Assembly (NCBI RefSeq): GCF_020860125.1
Contig: NZ_JAJBUX010000070.1
Location: 1 to 54,671, forward strand
Direction: 5' to 3'
Length of the DNA stretch: 54,671 bases
DNA from: Cloacibacillus sp.
GTDB lineage: Bacteria; Synergistota; Synergistia; Synergistales; Synergistaceae
The translations under genes were made by a program, and so were the position numbers. How positions within the stretch are numbered: position 1 is the stretch's first letter; each line of letters starts with the position of its first letter. Under the pieces are notes generated by a model. That model was given only the letters and a program-made list of their open reading frames with translations. It searched no databases and was not told where the DNA came from. Of this stretch, positions 9,247-17,498 are shown piece after piece.

Positions 9247-9618
9247 ATGTTACTGTGCCGTGATTTTAAATTTGATGCAGCACATAATCTTATACATTAT
9301 CATGGAAAGTGTGAGCGTCTTCACGGCCACACCTACCATCTGCGGGTGACGCTTGAGGGAGAGCCTGACGCCGAGGGGATGATCTTTGACTTTGTAGACC
9401 TCAAAAAGGCCGTTAACGAGCTTGTGCTCTCTAAGCTTGACCATGCCTATATAAACGATATCCTGCCGCAGCCTACCGCGGAATATATCGCGGTCTGGAT
9501 TTTCCGCGCGCTTGACGGGCCGCTTTCGCGCGCCAACTGCCGGCTACATGAGATACGGCTGTGGGAGACGGAGAGCTCTTCCGTCATCTGCCGCCGCGAG
9601 GATGTAAAAGATGCGTGA
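9247..9618 (+). CDS. queD: 6-carboxytetrahydropterin synthase QueD-like (6-PTP synthase family)
   Basis: A 123-residue member of the 6-pyruvoyl-tetrahydropterin synthase family. The zinc-binding and catalytic elements are visible: FDAAHNL, a Cys in KCERLHGHTYHL, and the C-terminal LHEIRLWET. AGGAGGA ends about 5 bases before the ATG. Members of this family convert dihydroneopterin triphosphate to 6-carboxytetrahydropterin in queuosine and preQ1 synthesis. The next gene, folE2, overlaps its end by 8 bases and supplies dihydroneopterin triphosphate, so the pair makes biochemical sense. A true PTPS or a folate-pathway variant is less likely but cannot be excluded. Confidence 0.85.
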   Translation: MLLCRDFKFDAAHNLIHYHGKCERLHGHTYHLRVTLEGEPDAEGMIFDFVDLKKAVNELVLSKLDHAYINDILPQPTAEYIAVWIFRALDGPLSRANCRLHEIRLWETESSSVICRREDVKDA

Positions 9619-10450
9619 CGTACAGAACGAGACCGACAACAGGAATATGGTGATCGACCGGGTCGGTATCCGCGACATCTCGTGGCCGATCTCGGTGCCT
9701 GACCGCACGAACGGAACGCAGGAGATGGTCGCCCAGGTGAGCCTCTCGGTCTCGCTGCCGCAGGACTACCGCGGCACGCACATGAGCCGCTTTGTAGAGG
9801 TCCTCGGGGCGCAGGAGAAGCGCGTCACCTTTCATAATATGGAGGGGCTGCTGGTGACTCTCAAGGAACGGCTGAAGGCCCGCGACGCGCACGCCGTATT
9901 CGATTTCCCCTATTTCATCACGAAGGCCGCGCCGGTCAGCGGCGCTAAGGGGCGGCTGCGCTGCGATGTCCGCTTTGATGCGGCGCTCCGCGGCGATGAT
10001 TTTGACCTTGTGACGACGGTCACCTCTCCGATCCAGACTCTCTGTCCCTGCTCAAAGGAGATCTCCCAATTTGGAGCTCACAACCAGCGCGCGCACGCGG
10101 TGATGGAGGTGCGCCTCGCCGGTTTCGTCTGGCTTGAGGAGTTTGTTCAGATGGCCGACGACTGCGCCTCGGCACCGATATACAGCCTGCTCAAGCGTGA
10201 GGATGAAAAGTATGTTACGGAGCGCGCCTACGAGAATCCACGTTTTGTCGAGGATTCAGTGCGGGAGCTCGCTCTCGCGATGCAGGCCGACGAGCGTGTG
10301 GTCTGGTACCGGGTCTCTGTGACGAGCCATGAGAGTATACATAACCACGATGCGTTCGCCGTGATAGAGAGGGATAAACGCACCGGCAATCTTCCCTCGC
10401 GGGAAAATTTACTATGTTCGCTGCGGCGAACGGAGGAAGGTTTATTATGA
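9611..10450 (+). CDS. folE2: GTP cyclohydrolase FolE2 (type IB)
   Basis: A 279-residue protein of the FolE2/MptA family. Diagnostic segments are VGIRDISWPISVPDR near the N-terminus, the active-site CPCSKEIS with the zinc-ligand Cys near residue 145, and the FGAHNQRAH motif. It hydrolyses GTP to dihydroneopterin triphosphate, feeding folate and, via QueD, queuosine synthesis. It overlaps queD by 8 bases and its stop overlaps the next gene's ATG. FolE2 enzymes tolerate low zinc, but no Zur-like site was recognised upstream. Confidence 0.93.
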   Translation: MRDVQNETDNRNMVIDRVGIRDISWPISVPDRTNGTQEMVAQVSLSVSLPQDYRGTHMSRFVEVLGAQEKRVTFHNMEGLLVTLKERLKARDAHAVFDFPYFITKAAPVSGAKGRLRCDVRFDAALRGDDFDLVTTVTSPIQTLCPCSKEISQFGAHNQRAHAVMEVRLAGFVWLEEFVQMADDCASAPIYSLLKREDEKYVTERAYENPRFVEDSVRELALAMQADERVVWYRVSVTSHESIHNHDAFAVIERDKRTGNLPSRENLLCSLRRTEEGLL

Positions 10451-11646
10451 CATCAATAAAAAGAGCGCTGCGCCGCGCCGTCCTGAACGATAACGGCGTC
10501 GAACGCGTAAAGTCGCGCCATCCGTGGCTCTTTCGCGGCAACCTGATCCAGGCTCCCGTCTGTGCCCCCGGCGACATTATCGCCTTCACCGACAAAAGGG
10601 GGATGGTGCTTGGCTGGGGCCTTTGGAGCGAGGGGGCGCTCTGTATCCGAGTACTCTCATTTGGCAGCCATGAGCCTGACCAGATGGAGCTGCTGCGCAG
10701 CCGCGTCGAGCGTGCGCTCGCGGTGCGCAAATGCTGGTGCGCCGGCGAAGAGTCCTTTCGCTGGGTACACGGCGAGGGCGACCGGCTTCCCGGCATCACC
10801 GCCGACCTCTATGGAGACGTCCTCTCCCTGCAGCTCTCGGTGATGGGGTGGTACCGCCACGCCGACGAGGTGGCGAAGATATTCCGCAAGGTGAAGAAAC
10901 TCTCCGCCGTCATCCTGCGCAACGATACCAAACATCTTGAAAAAGAGGGGATACCGCGCGAGATAAAGCCGCTGCTCGGCGAAATGCCGGCGGAACCGAT
11001 CAAGGTGAAGATCGGCGAAACTTATGAGCTCGTTGACATCGCCGGTGGACAGAAGACCGGCGCCTATCTTGACGTTCGCCGTGTCCCTGCGCTGCTTGAC
11101 CCGCTTTACAAAGATGCGAAAGTGCTTGACTGTTTTTCATACCAGGGGCACTTTACTCTCCACGCCCTTGGCAAAGGCGCGGCGGAGGTCACGGCGATAG
11201 ACCAGTTGCAGTCCGCGCTTGAGTGCGCGAAAGAAAATATCGCCCTGAACGGCCTGCCCTGCGATAAAGTAACGTTCCGCTGCGGTAACGCCTTTGATAT
11301 AATGCGCGAGATCGACGCCGACCGCGCGCGTTACGACATTGTGATAATGGACCCGCCGCCCTTCTCGCCGGCGCGCGGGCAGCTGGATTCCGCGCGGCGC
11401 GGATACAAGGAGCTAGCGGTGCGCGGCTTCCGCAGGCTGGAGGTGGGCGGACACCTTGTGTTTATGTCGTGCAGCCACGCCTTCACGCGTGACATGCTGC
11501 TTGACACGCTGAACGACGCGGCGCGGGATGCCGGCGCGGTCTGCCGCATCGTGCATGAGATACATCAGCCCCAGGACCATCCGGCGCTGCTCGGCGTGCC
11601 GGAGACGGATTACCTGAAGGGGTTTGTAATGGGAGTTGAAGAGTAA
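10447..11646 (+). CDS. rlmI: Class I SAM-dependent rRNA methyltransferase (RlmI-like)
   Basis: About 399 residues from ATG 10447. This start overlaps the folE2 stop and has GGAGGAAGG at 10432-10440; an upstream in-frame ATG at 10414 is less likely. The N-terminal RHPWLFRGNL segment is the PUA-like domain of the RlmI/RlmK family. GGQKTGAYLDVR and VLDCFSYQGHFTLHALGKGA form the SAM-binding Rossmann motif, and DIVIMDPPPF is the catalytic DPPxF motif of cytosine-C5 methyltransferases. By family it methylates a cytosine of 23S rRNA. It is translationally coupled on both sides. Confidence 0.88.
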   Translation: MTSIKRALRRAVLNDNGVERVKSRHPWLFRGNLIQAPVCAPGDIIAFTDKRGMVLGWGLWSEGALCIRVLSFGSHEPDQMELLRSRVERALAVRKCWCAGEESFRWVHGEGDRLPGITADLYGDVLSLQLSVMGWYRHADEVAKIFRKVKKLSAVILRNDTKHLEKEGIPREIKPLLGEMPAEPIKVKIGETYELVDIAGGQKTGAYLDVRRVPALLDPLYKDAKVLDCFSYQGHFTLHALGKGAAEVTAIDQLQSALECAKENIALNGLPCDKVTFRCGNAFDIMREIDADRARYDIVIMDPPPFSPARGQLDSARRGYKELAVRGFRRLEVGGHLVFMSCSHAFTRDMLLDTLNDAARDAGAVCRIVHEIHQPQDHPALLGVPETDYLKGFVMGVEE

Positions 11647-12287
11647 TGAAGAATGAGACAAAGGCCGTTATTTTTGATTTTGATATGACACTGGCGGACA
11701 GCAGCTACGCGATACACCACTGTTCGAATCTGCTGGCGCGGAAGTTTGGGCTCAAGGAGATATCGCGCGAGGTGGTCCTCGCGGGGATCGGACTGCCGAT
11801 AGAGGACTGCTGGCGCCTTTACTGGGGAGATTTTAAGGATGAGTGGCTCAGCTACTACCGCAATGAGTTCCGCGGTGTGGAGCAGACAGGTATCCGCCTC
11901 TTCCCGAACACCGTCGCGGCGCTTGAAAAGCTTCGCGGCGCGGGGATAAAGACAGGTGTCGTATCCAACCGGCGCTTTGCCCGCCGCGTGCTGGACGCGA
12001 CGGAACTCACGCCCTATATGGACGTCATCGTCGGACTTGAGGATGTGACGAACGCGAAGCCCGACCCCGAGGCCCTCTTCAAAGCAGTCGGCAAGCTTGG
12101 CGTCGCCGCGGGGGAGGCCGTCTACGTGGGAGACACGGACATCGATATGCGGACCGCCGCCGCCGCCGCGGTGCGCGGCGTGGGCATGACAACGGGCAAC
12201 TTCGACGAAGAGGGACTCTCCGCCGCGGGGGCGTGGCGCGTGTGCTCCGACCTCATAGAGGTACCGGGACTCTTCGGCCTTAAATAG
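11646..12287 (+). CDS. HAD-family phosphatase (phosphoglycolate phosphatase-like)
   Basis: A 213-residue haloacid dehalogenase superfamily hydrolase. Motif I is FDFDMTLADS near residue 10, with the two catalytic Asp. Motif II is VVSNRRF, the Lys of motif III falls in NAKPDPEAL, and motif IV is YVGDTDIDM. An alpha-helical cap domain lies between motifs I and II. It starts within the stop of the methyltransferase (TAATG). Substrate is unknown; phosphoglycolate or a pyrophosphate are typical of the subfamily. Confidence 0.85.
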   Translation: MKNETKAVIFDFDMTLADSSYAIHHCSNLLARKFGLKEISREVVLAGIGLPIEDCWRLYWGDFKDEWLSYYRNEFRGVEQTGIRLFPNTVAALEKLRGAGIKTGVVSNRRFARRVLDATELTPYMDVIVGLEDVTNAKPDPEALFKAVGKLGVAAGEAVYVGDTDIDMRTAAAAAVRGVGMTTGNFDEEGLSAAGAWRVCSDLIEVPGLFGLK

Positions 12288-12297
12288 GGAGCGCGGA

Positions 12298-13233
12298 ATG
12301 GTCAGACGCTACACGCCGGAGGGAAAAAAGAGAAGCTTTCGCGTTGCCTACTGGCTTGGCGTCGCCGCGATCATTGTGCTCTGGATATGGGCTTTCAAGT
12401 CTTACTTTGACCGCTATGAGTACCTCCACCCGGAGATAACCTGGGCGGTCCCGGGGATAGACAACCAGATAATAAAGGTCAAGGGGCTGCTTCTCTGGAA
12501 AGAAAACGTCCTGCTCTCCCCGGCGGCGGGAACGCTCACCTACCCGCTTGGCAGGGGACCGGTGCGCGTGGCCCGCGGCGCGGTCGTCGCGCGTGTCGGC
12601 GGCCGTGAGGTGAAGGCATACCAGCAGGGCTACTTTGTCGCCGGAAAAGACGGCCAGGAATCGACGTGGCGCTACTCTTCGATATGGCCCTCCGAACAGA
12701 AAGAATTTTCTAAGCCGTACAAGCTGCAGTTCCTCTCCGACAACACCGCCGCGATGAGAGGACAGATCGTCGGTAAGATCATCGAACAGCCGCAGGAGCT
12801 GCGCTTCATCGGCTATATGCCCATGCGGGGCGACGTCGAAGAGCAGATAAGGCGTAAAAAGCTGCGTGTGCGCATCGACAGTGAGGACACCGTCTCTACG
12901 GCAAAGATCCGCGTCACGCAGAAGGCCGGTAATCTGATTAAATTCTATCTGACGATGCCGTGGTTTCCTCCCGAGCTGGCACTCTCCCGCAACTACACCC
13001 TGATAATAGACGCGGGGCAGACGGAGGGGGCTCTCGTGCCGCAGAGCGCTATACTTGAAAAGGGCGGACGCACGGGCATATATATGGTGCGCGGAGCGCG
13101 CGTCGTCTTCATTCCCGTGGAGGGGCGGAAACTTGCCAATGATAAATTTCTCGTGACAAAGGGTATAACTGTGGGAGACGCGGTCGTAGAAGACGCCGCC
13201 TCCGCCCGCGAAGGAAGGATTCAGCTATGGTAA
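12298..13233 (+). CDS. HlyD-like membrane-anchored protein
   Basis: A 311-residue protein with one N-terminal transmembrane helix (about residues 18-37) and a large extracytoplasmic part. The segments LLLWKENVLLSPAAGTLTYP and the later QSAILEKGGRTGIYMVRGARV resemble the barrel-sandwich and membrane-proximal domains of HlyD/RND adaptor proteins. No partner transporter lies nearby. It overlaps yggS by a few bases in a run of housekeeping genes. The function is unknown; a cell-envelope role is inferred from the fold and from yggS and divIVA downstream. Confidence 0.6.
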   Translation: MVRRYTPEGKKRSFRVAYWLGVAAIIVLWIWAFKSYFDRYEYLHPEITWAVPGIDNQIIKVKGLLLWKENVLLSPAAGTLTYPLGRGPVRVARGAVVARVGGREVKAYQQGYFVAGKDGQESTWRYSSIWPSEQKEFSKPYKLQFLSDNTAAMRGQIVGKIIEQPQELRFIGYMPMRGDVEEQIRRKKLRVRIDSEDTVSTAKIRVTQKAGNLIKFYLTMPWFPPELALSRNYTLIIDAGQTEGALVPQSAILEKGGRTGIYMVRGARVVFIPVEGRKLANDKFLVTKGITVGDAVVEDAASAREGRIQLW

Positions 13234-13931
13234 TGAACATTGCGGATAATATTGCGAAGATAAGGTCTGATATGGCGCTGGCCGCGAAAAAGAGCGGACG
13301 TGCGCTCTCTGAGATAAAACTCATGGGCGTCACGAAATACCACCCCGTTGAAATGATGACGGAGGCGGCACCGCACCTTGACCTCATCGGGGAAAACAAG
13401 GTGCAGGAGGCCGTAAACAAGCGCGCCGTCTGGCCTGTGGGAATGGAGAGCTGTCCATGGCACATGATCGGCCACCTGCAGCGTAACAAGATAAGACGCG
13501 CGCTTGAGAGCTTTGACCTCATCGAGAGCATAGACTCGCTGGAGACCGCCGTGGGGATAAACCGCGTCATCTCCGAGGGCAGGCCGCGCAGATTCCCCGT
13601 ATATATAGAGGTGAACATGTCGCGCGAAGCGGCAAAGAGCGGCGTCGCTCCCGAAGAAACGGAGCGCCTGCTTGAAGAGATGATGACGGACTGCCAGCTC
13701 CTATCGGTGGAGGGGCTGATGACCGTCGCTTTAGACACGGAGGACGAACGAGTCCTGCGCGAAATATTCGGCGGCCTGCGGGAACTGCGCGAGGATCTGC
13801 GCCGTGCCACGGGGCTGCCGCTGCCGGAGCTCTCTATGGGTATGAGCGGTGATTTCATGACCGCTATTGAAGAGGGCAGCACGATAGTCCGTGTGGGAAG
13901 CGCGATCTTCGGCCCGCGAAATTACGGATAG
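13227..13931 (+). CDS. yggS: Pyridoxal-phosphate homeostasis protein YggS/YlmE
   Basis: A 234-residue PLP-binding TIM-barrel protein. It shows the PLP-Lys motif LMGVTKYHP near residue 36, the GENKVQEA loop, WHMIGHLQRNK, and the phosphate-binding LSMGMSGDF with GSAIFG at the C-terminus. It keeps free PLP and amino-acid pools balanced in the cytoplasm. ATG at 13227 and 13233 are both possible starts, with AAGGA just upstream. It overlaps the HlyD-like gene. Proximity to the divIVA-like gene matches the common yggS/ylmE-divIVA neighbourhood of Gram-positive cell-division clusters. Confidence 0.93.
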   Translation: MVMNIADNIAKIRSDMALAAKKSGRALSEIKLMGVTKYHPVEMMTEAAPHLDLIGENKVQEAVNKRAVWPVGMESCPWHMIGHLQRNKIRRALESFDLIESIDSLETAVGINRVISEGRPRRFPVYIEVNMSREAAKSGVAPEETERLLEEMMTDCQLLSVEGLMTVALDTEDERVLREIFGGLRELREDLRRATGLPLPELSMGMSGDFMTAIEEGSTIVRVGSAIFGPRNYG

Positions 13932-13997
13932 AAACCGTCGGCTGCGCGCCGCGGGTATTTCTCATAATTGTTTTCATAAAGGAAAGGAGCAGAAAAA

Positions 13998-14633
13998 ATG
14001 TCCGAACACTTGACCTCGCTTGATGTTGTGAACCAGTCATTCAAAAAGAGCCTTCGCGGCTACGATGCCGCCGAGGTCGACGAATTTCTCGATCACGTGG
14101 CGGAGACCCTGCAGAGCTACAACCAGAAGAACAAAGAACTTGAGCGTGAGCTCGCGGCGAAGCAGGAGAGCCTTGACGAATACGAACGCATGAAAGACGT
14201 GCTCCACGAGGCGCTGCTCATGGCGCAGAAGAGCGCCGACGAGCGCGTGAAGAGCGCGCGCGAGCAGGCGAACAAGATACTCTCCGACGCGCGTGAACAG
14301 GCCGAGGAGATGTGCCGCGAGGCCGCCGCCGAGGCCGACCGTCTGCGCGCGGGGGTCGAGCAGATACGCAACATCCGCGACATGTACGCGCAGGAATTCC
14401 GCGGCATTCTCGCGAAATTCGATACCCAGCTCAACCAGGCGCTGGGTTCCTCCCAACTGTCGGGAGCGGTGGACAGCGTCCTTGAGGGAATGGAAAAGCC
14501 TCAGCCTGAAGAGGAGCCTGAGGAGCTTCACTCCGAACCTGAGGTGAAGTCAGACCCTAAAGATTTTGAGGCGGCCTGCGGTATCCTTGGTGTCGACCCG
14601 CGGGATCTGATCGGCTCCAATAAGGGCGCCTAA
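13998..14633 (+). CDS. divIVA: DivIVA domain protein
   Basis: A 211-residue coiled-coil protein. The N-terminal DivIVA domain is recognisable: LTSLDVVNQSFKKSLRGYD followed by EVDEFLDHVAETL. It is followed by a long heptad-rich region (residues about 40-130) and an acidic tail. AAAGGAAAGGAG lies just upstream of the ATG. DivIVA proteins sense negative membrane curvature and recruit septum or pole factors. Its presence in a seemingly diderm organism is known in Synergistota and related groups. It is 66 bases downstream of yggS, probably in the same transcript. Confidence 0.88.
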   Translation: MSEHLTSLDVVNQSFKKSLRGYDAAEVDEFLDHVAETLQSYNQKNKELERELAAKQESLDEYERMKDVLHEALLMAQKSADERVKSAREQANKILSDAREQAEEMCREAAAEADRLRAGVEQIRNIRDMYAQEFRGILAKFDTQLNQALGSSQLSGAVDSVLEGMEKPQPEEEPEELHSEPEVKSDPKDFEAACGILGVDPRDLIGSNKGA

Positions 14634-14828
14634 GACAATACCCTCCGCAAAGAGGCCGTCCCTGCCGTCCCGGCGCATATCCCTGACAGGCTTTTGCCGG
14701 GGGCAGTGTTTTTTACTTTGTCTGCGGGAGCTCTGCGAGACTAAAAACATTATGGAACATATCAGAGTCCATGTCGACAATTATATGATGTGCCCGGCCT
14801 CTTTTTGTTCGCCCGGGCCTATTGAGAT

Positions 14829-16892
14829 GTGAGCCGTTTGGATAAAAAAACAGCGGAAAAGAACCCCTCCCTGTCGCTCTCGGCTATTAAAGGCGTCGGT
14901 CCGCGCAGAAGCGCGCTGCTTGAGAAGTTCGGCCTGCGGACTGTGGAGGATATGCTCTGCCTCTTCCCGCGCCGCTACGAGGACCGCAGGAGCGTAAAAA
15001 AGATAGCGGAGCTTGTGCCCGGAGCTCCGGCGGTCGTCTATGCCTCAGTCTGCGGCGTAGAGGTACGCCCGCTTCCCGGCCGCGGACGGCGTCTGATAAC
15101 CTGCCGCCTCTCGGACGGTAGCGGTTTTCTTGACGCCGTATGGTTCAATCGCAGGGGACTTGAGAAGACCCTCGCGAAAGATACGACGGTGGCGTTATAC
15201 GGAACGCCCTCACTGAGGTCCTCCGTATTTGAGATAACGGAGCCGGAGTTCGAAGTTGTGAAAGAGGAGGGCAAAAAGAGCTCCTTCGCAGGCATCGTGC
15301 CGGTATATCCCTCCACAGAGGGGCTTCCGCAGAAGTGGTTCCGCGGCGTCGCCCGCTCTCTCGTGGAACAATATCACGATCAGGCGGAGGAAGTACTGCC
15401 CGCGTGTCTGATTGAAAAAAACGCCCTTATGCCCATATCGCGGGCGATATATGAGATGCACATGCCGGAATCGCCCGAGAGCTGGAAGGAGGCGCGCCGG
15501 CGTTTCGCCTATGGCGAGCTCTTCACCCTCCAGCTCATTCTCGCCGCCTCGCGAAAAGAGCGCGCGGAAAGTTCTGCCGTACTCCTAAAAAGAGGGGCGC
15601 TCTTTGAGGCGATGACCGCCTCGCTTCCATTTTCTCTGACCGCCTCGCAGAGACGCGTAATCGACGAAATATTCGCCGACGGCGCGTCGGGGCGTCCTAT
15701 ATCGCGTCTTATTCAGGGGGATGTCGGCTCCGGCAAGACCCTTGTCGCCATCGCCTTCGCCGCCGGCCTCTGTGACAGCGGCGCGCAGTGCGCGGTGCTG
15801 GCCCCCACGGAGGTGCTCGCGGAGCAGTTACACGCGCAGACGGTCAAATATCTTGCCCCGCTTGGCGTCGGATGCGCGCTGATAAAGTCGCAGCTGCCGG
15901 CGCGGAAGCGCCGCGCGGTGCTGAGCGGCGCGGCCGACGGCTCCCTTGGCGTCGTCACCGGCACTCAGGCGCTGCTCTCCGACGAAATCAAATTTAAAAA
16001 CCTCGGCGCGGTGATCATCGATGAACAGCAGCGATTCGGCGTGCACCAGCGCGCGCGGCTGCTTAAAAACGGCGTAAAACCGCACCTGATCATGATGAGC
16101 GCCACCCCGATACCGCGGACGATGGCCCTTACGCTGTACGGCGACCTCGACATCTCGGTGATCGAGGATAAACCGGCGGGACGCGCGCCTGTTGAGACGC
16201 GGATAATAGGCAAAGACCAGCTGGCGAAGCTGCTGCGTTTCATCGCCGCAGAGATCATCTCGGGAGGCCGGGTCTACTGGATCTGCCCGCGCGTCGAGGA
16301 GGACGGCGGCTCAGAGCTGCCCGCGGCGGTAAAACGCTTTGAGTGGCTTGAGAAAAAACTCCCGCCTGTGAAGATGTCCCTGATACACGGGCAGATGGAA
16401 AGCGCTGATAAAGAGGCGGCGATCGCCGGCTTTCGTTCCGGCCTCTCGCAGCTGCTTGTCGGCACCACCGTCCTTGAAGTTGGGGTGGACGTGCCGGAGG
16501 CGACCGTGATCGTCATCGAATCTCCCGAACGCTACGGCCTCTCCCAACTGCACCAGCTGCGGGGCCGGGTCGGGCGCGGGGCGCGGCGCGGCCTCTGCGT
16601 GCTGCTCTCACTTTTGCCGGAAGACAGCGAACGGCTGCGGATATTCGCCTCCACCAACGACGGTTTTGAGATCGCGAAGGCCGACCTCGAGCTGCGGGGC
16701 GCGGGAGAAATCACCGGCACGGCGCAGCATGGCCTCGCCCGCTTCCGGGTCGCCGATCTGCAAAAAGACTATCTTCTCGCGGAGACCGCGCGGAACGACG
16801 CGCGGGAATTTCTCGAAAAAGAGGGGCTGGAGGCGCTGCCCTGCGCCATGCGCAAAAAGATCGACGCTATGCGTGCCGAGGAACTCTCCTGA
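14829..16892 (+). CDS. recG: ATP-dependent DNA helicase RecG
   Basis: A 687-residue superfamily 2 helicase starting at GTG 14829. An N-terminal wedge/OB domain (IKGVGPRRSALLEKFGL, FPRRYEDRR) precedes Walker A GDVGSGKT near residue 299, the DEQQ box in IIDEQQRFGVHQR, MSATPIPRT (motif III), and the C-terminal LRGRVGRG with the RecG-specific GTAQHGLARFRVADL. It remodels stalled replication forks and Holliday junctions. Length is normal for the family. No clear Shine-Dalgarno sequence precedes the GTG. Confidence 0.95.
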   Translation: MSRLDKKTAEKNPSLSLSAIKGVGPRRSALLEKFGLRTVEDMLCLFPRRYEDRRSVKKIAELVPGAPAVVYASVCGVEVRPLPGRGRRLITCRLSDGSGFLDAVWFNRRGLEKTLAKDTTVALYGTPSLRSSVFEITEPEFEVVKEEGKKSSFAGIVPVYPSTEGLPQKWFRGVARSLVEQYHDQAEEVLPACLIEKNALMPISRAIYEMHMPESPESWKEARRRFAYGELFTLQLILAASRKERAESSAVLLKRGALFEAMTASLPFSLTASQRRVIDEIFADGASGRPISRLIQGDVGSGKTLVAIAFAAGLCDSGAQCAVLAPTEVLAEQLHAQTVKYLAPLGVGCALIKSQLPARKRRAVLSGAADGSLGVVTGTQALLSDEIKFKNLGAVIIDEQQRFGVHQRARLLKNGVKPHLIMMSATPIPRTMALTLYGDLDISVIEDKPAGRAPVETRIIGKDQLAKLLRFIAAEIISGGRVYWICPRVEEDGGSELPAAVKRFEWLEKKLPPVKMSLIHGQMESADKEAAIAGFRSGLSQLLVGTTVLEVGVDVPEATVIVIESPERYGLSQLHQLRGRVGRGARRGLCVLLSLLPEDSERLRIFASTNDGFEIAKADLELRGAGEITGTAQHGLARFRVADLQKDYLLAETARNDAREFLEKEGLEALPCAMRKKIDAMRAEELS

Positions 16893-17278
16893 AATAAAAA
16901 TACTTGAAAAGAATTCACGGAAAGTAAAAAATAATTATAAAAGTCTGTCTCTCCGCGCGCTGCTGCCTGCTATGAAACAAAATGGCGGCTATCAGCCTCA
17001 TAAGAGATTGTGGAAAATTACAAAAAAATTTTCGATTTTGTTTGTAAAAAAACTTCCAGCCGCGCACTATTATAGATAACGCCGCAGATAAGGGCAGATT
17101 ACGCCCGCATACCCAGTCCAGAGTCACGGCGGCGGCTTTTCGTAAGCCGCAGCCGGTCAACCTGGACACGGCGGCGTTTACCTTTTTCGTGACGCCGCCG
17201 TGTGTGGCGGCCCCTCTGTCTTTTCCCTTTTATTCCGGTATTGTGTGTTACTCCTCAATGTACTGATTTTCCAGTCAA

Positions 17279-17307
17279 TTGACATACGGTGGCTATCTGG
17301 ATATCAT
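17279..17307 (+). promoter_or_regulatory. Sigma-70-type promoter for the hybrid histidine kinase
   Basis: TTGACA at 17279-17284, a 17-base spacer and TATCAT at 17302-17307. The -35 is perfect and the -10 matches five of six positions. The predicted start near 17314 leaves a leader of about 185 bases before the kinase ATG at 17499. Confidence 0.65.
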
Positions 17308-17461
17308 AAAAACATTGAGAAAAAGCTTAACAGCCAGAGAAATATACTATATACGCTAACATTGGAATGGACTGGCGGCCTCGTAAATAAAAATTCCCGA
17401 TACCGCGCCTCCGGGAGTAAGGGATTCGCGCCGGCCGGCAGAGCCGCCGGAGAAAGGAGAG

Positions 17462-17497
17462 ATGGACGCCGCAGCTATGGGCGCGCCATATCGATAA
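17462..17497 (+). CDS. Possible 11-residue leader ORF upstream of the kinase
   Basis: ATG 17462 to TAA 17495-17497 encodes MDAAAMGAPYR. GGAG at 17449-17452 lies 9 bases before the ATG. The kinase ATG follows one base after the stop and lacks a good ribosome-binding site of its own, so terminating ribosomes could restart on the kinase gene. This is inferred from spacing only. Confidence 0.3.
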   Translation: MDAAAMGAPYR

Positions 17498-17498
17498 G

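Larger units (their letters stand above)
16893..17498. other. Gene-free stretch between recG and the hybrid kinase
   Basis: No convincing protein gene. It holds two strong hairpins. One is a 7-bp stem in the GCGGCTT..AAGCCGC segment near 17130-17150; the other is a perfect 12-bp stem, 17166-17177 pairing with 17192-17203, with a 14-nt loop and no clean T-run after it. A good sigma-70-type promoter follows at 17279-17307 and an 11-codon leader ORF at 17462-17497. Confidence 0.6.

Noticed and set aside
10215..11661. Long minus-strand frames opposite folE2 and the rlmI-like gene
   Set aside because: They lie antisense to well-supported genes, have no family motifs, and reflect the high GC content.
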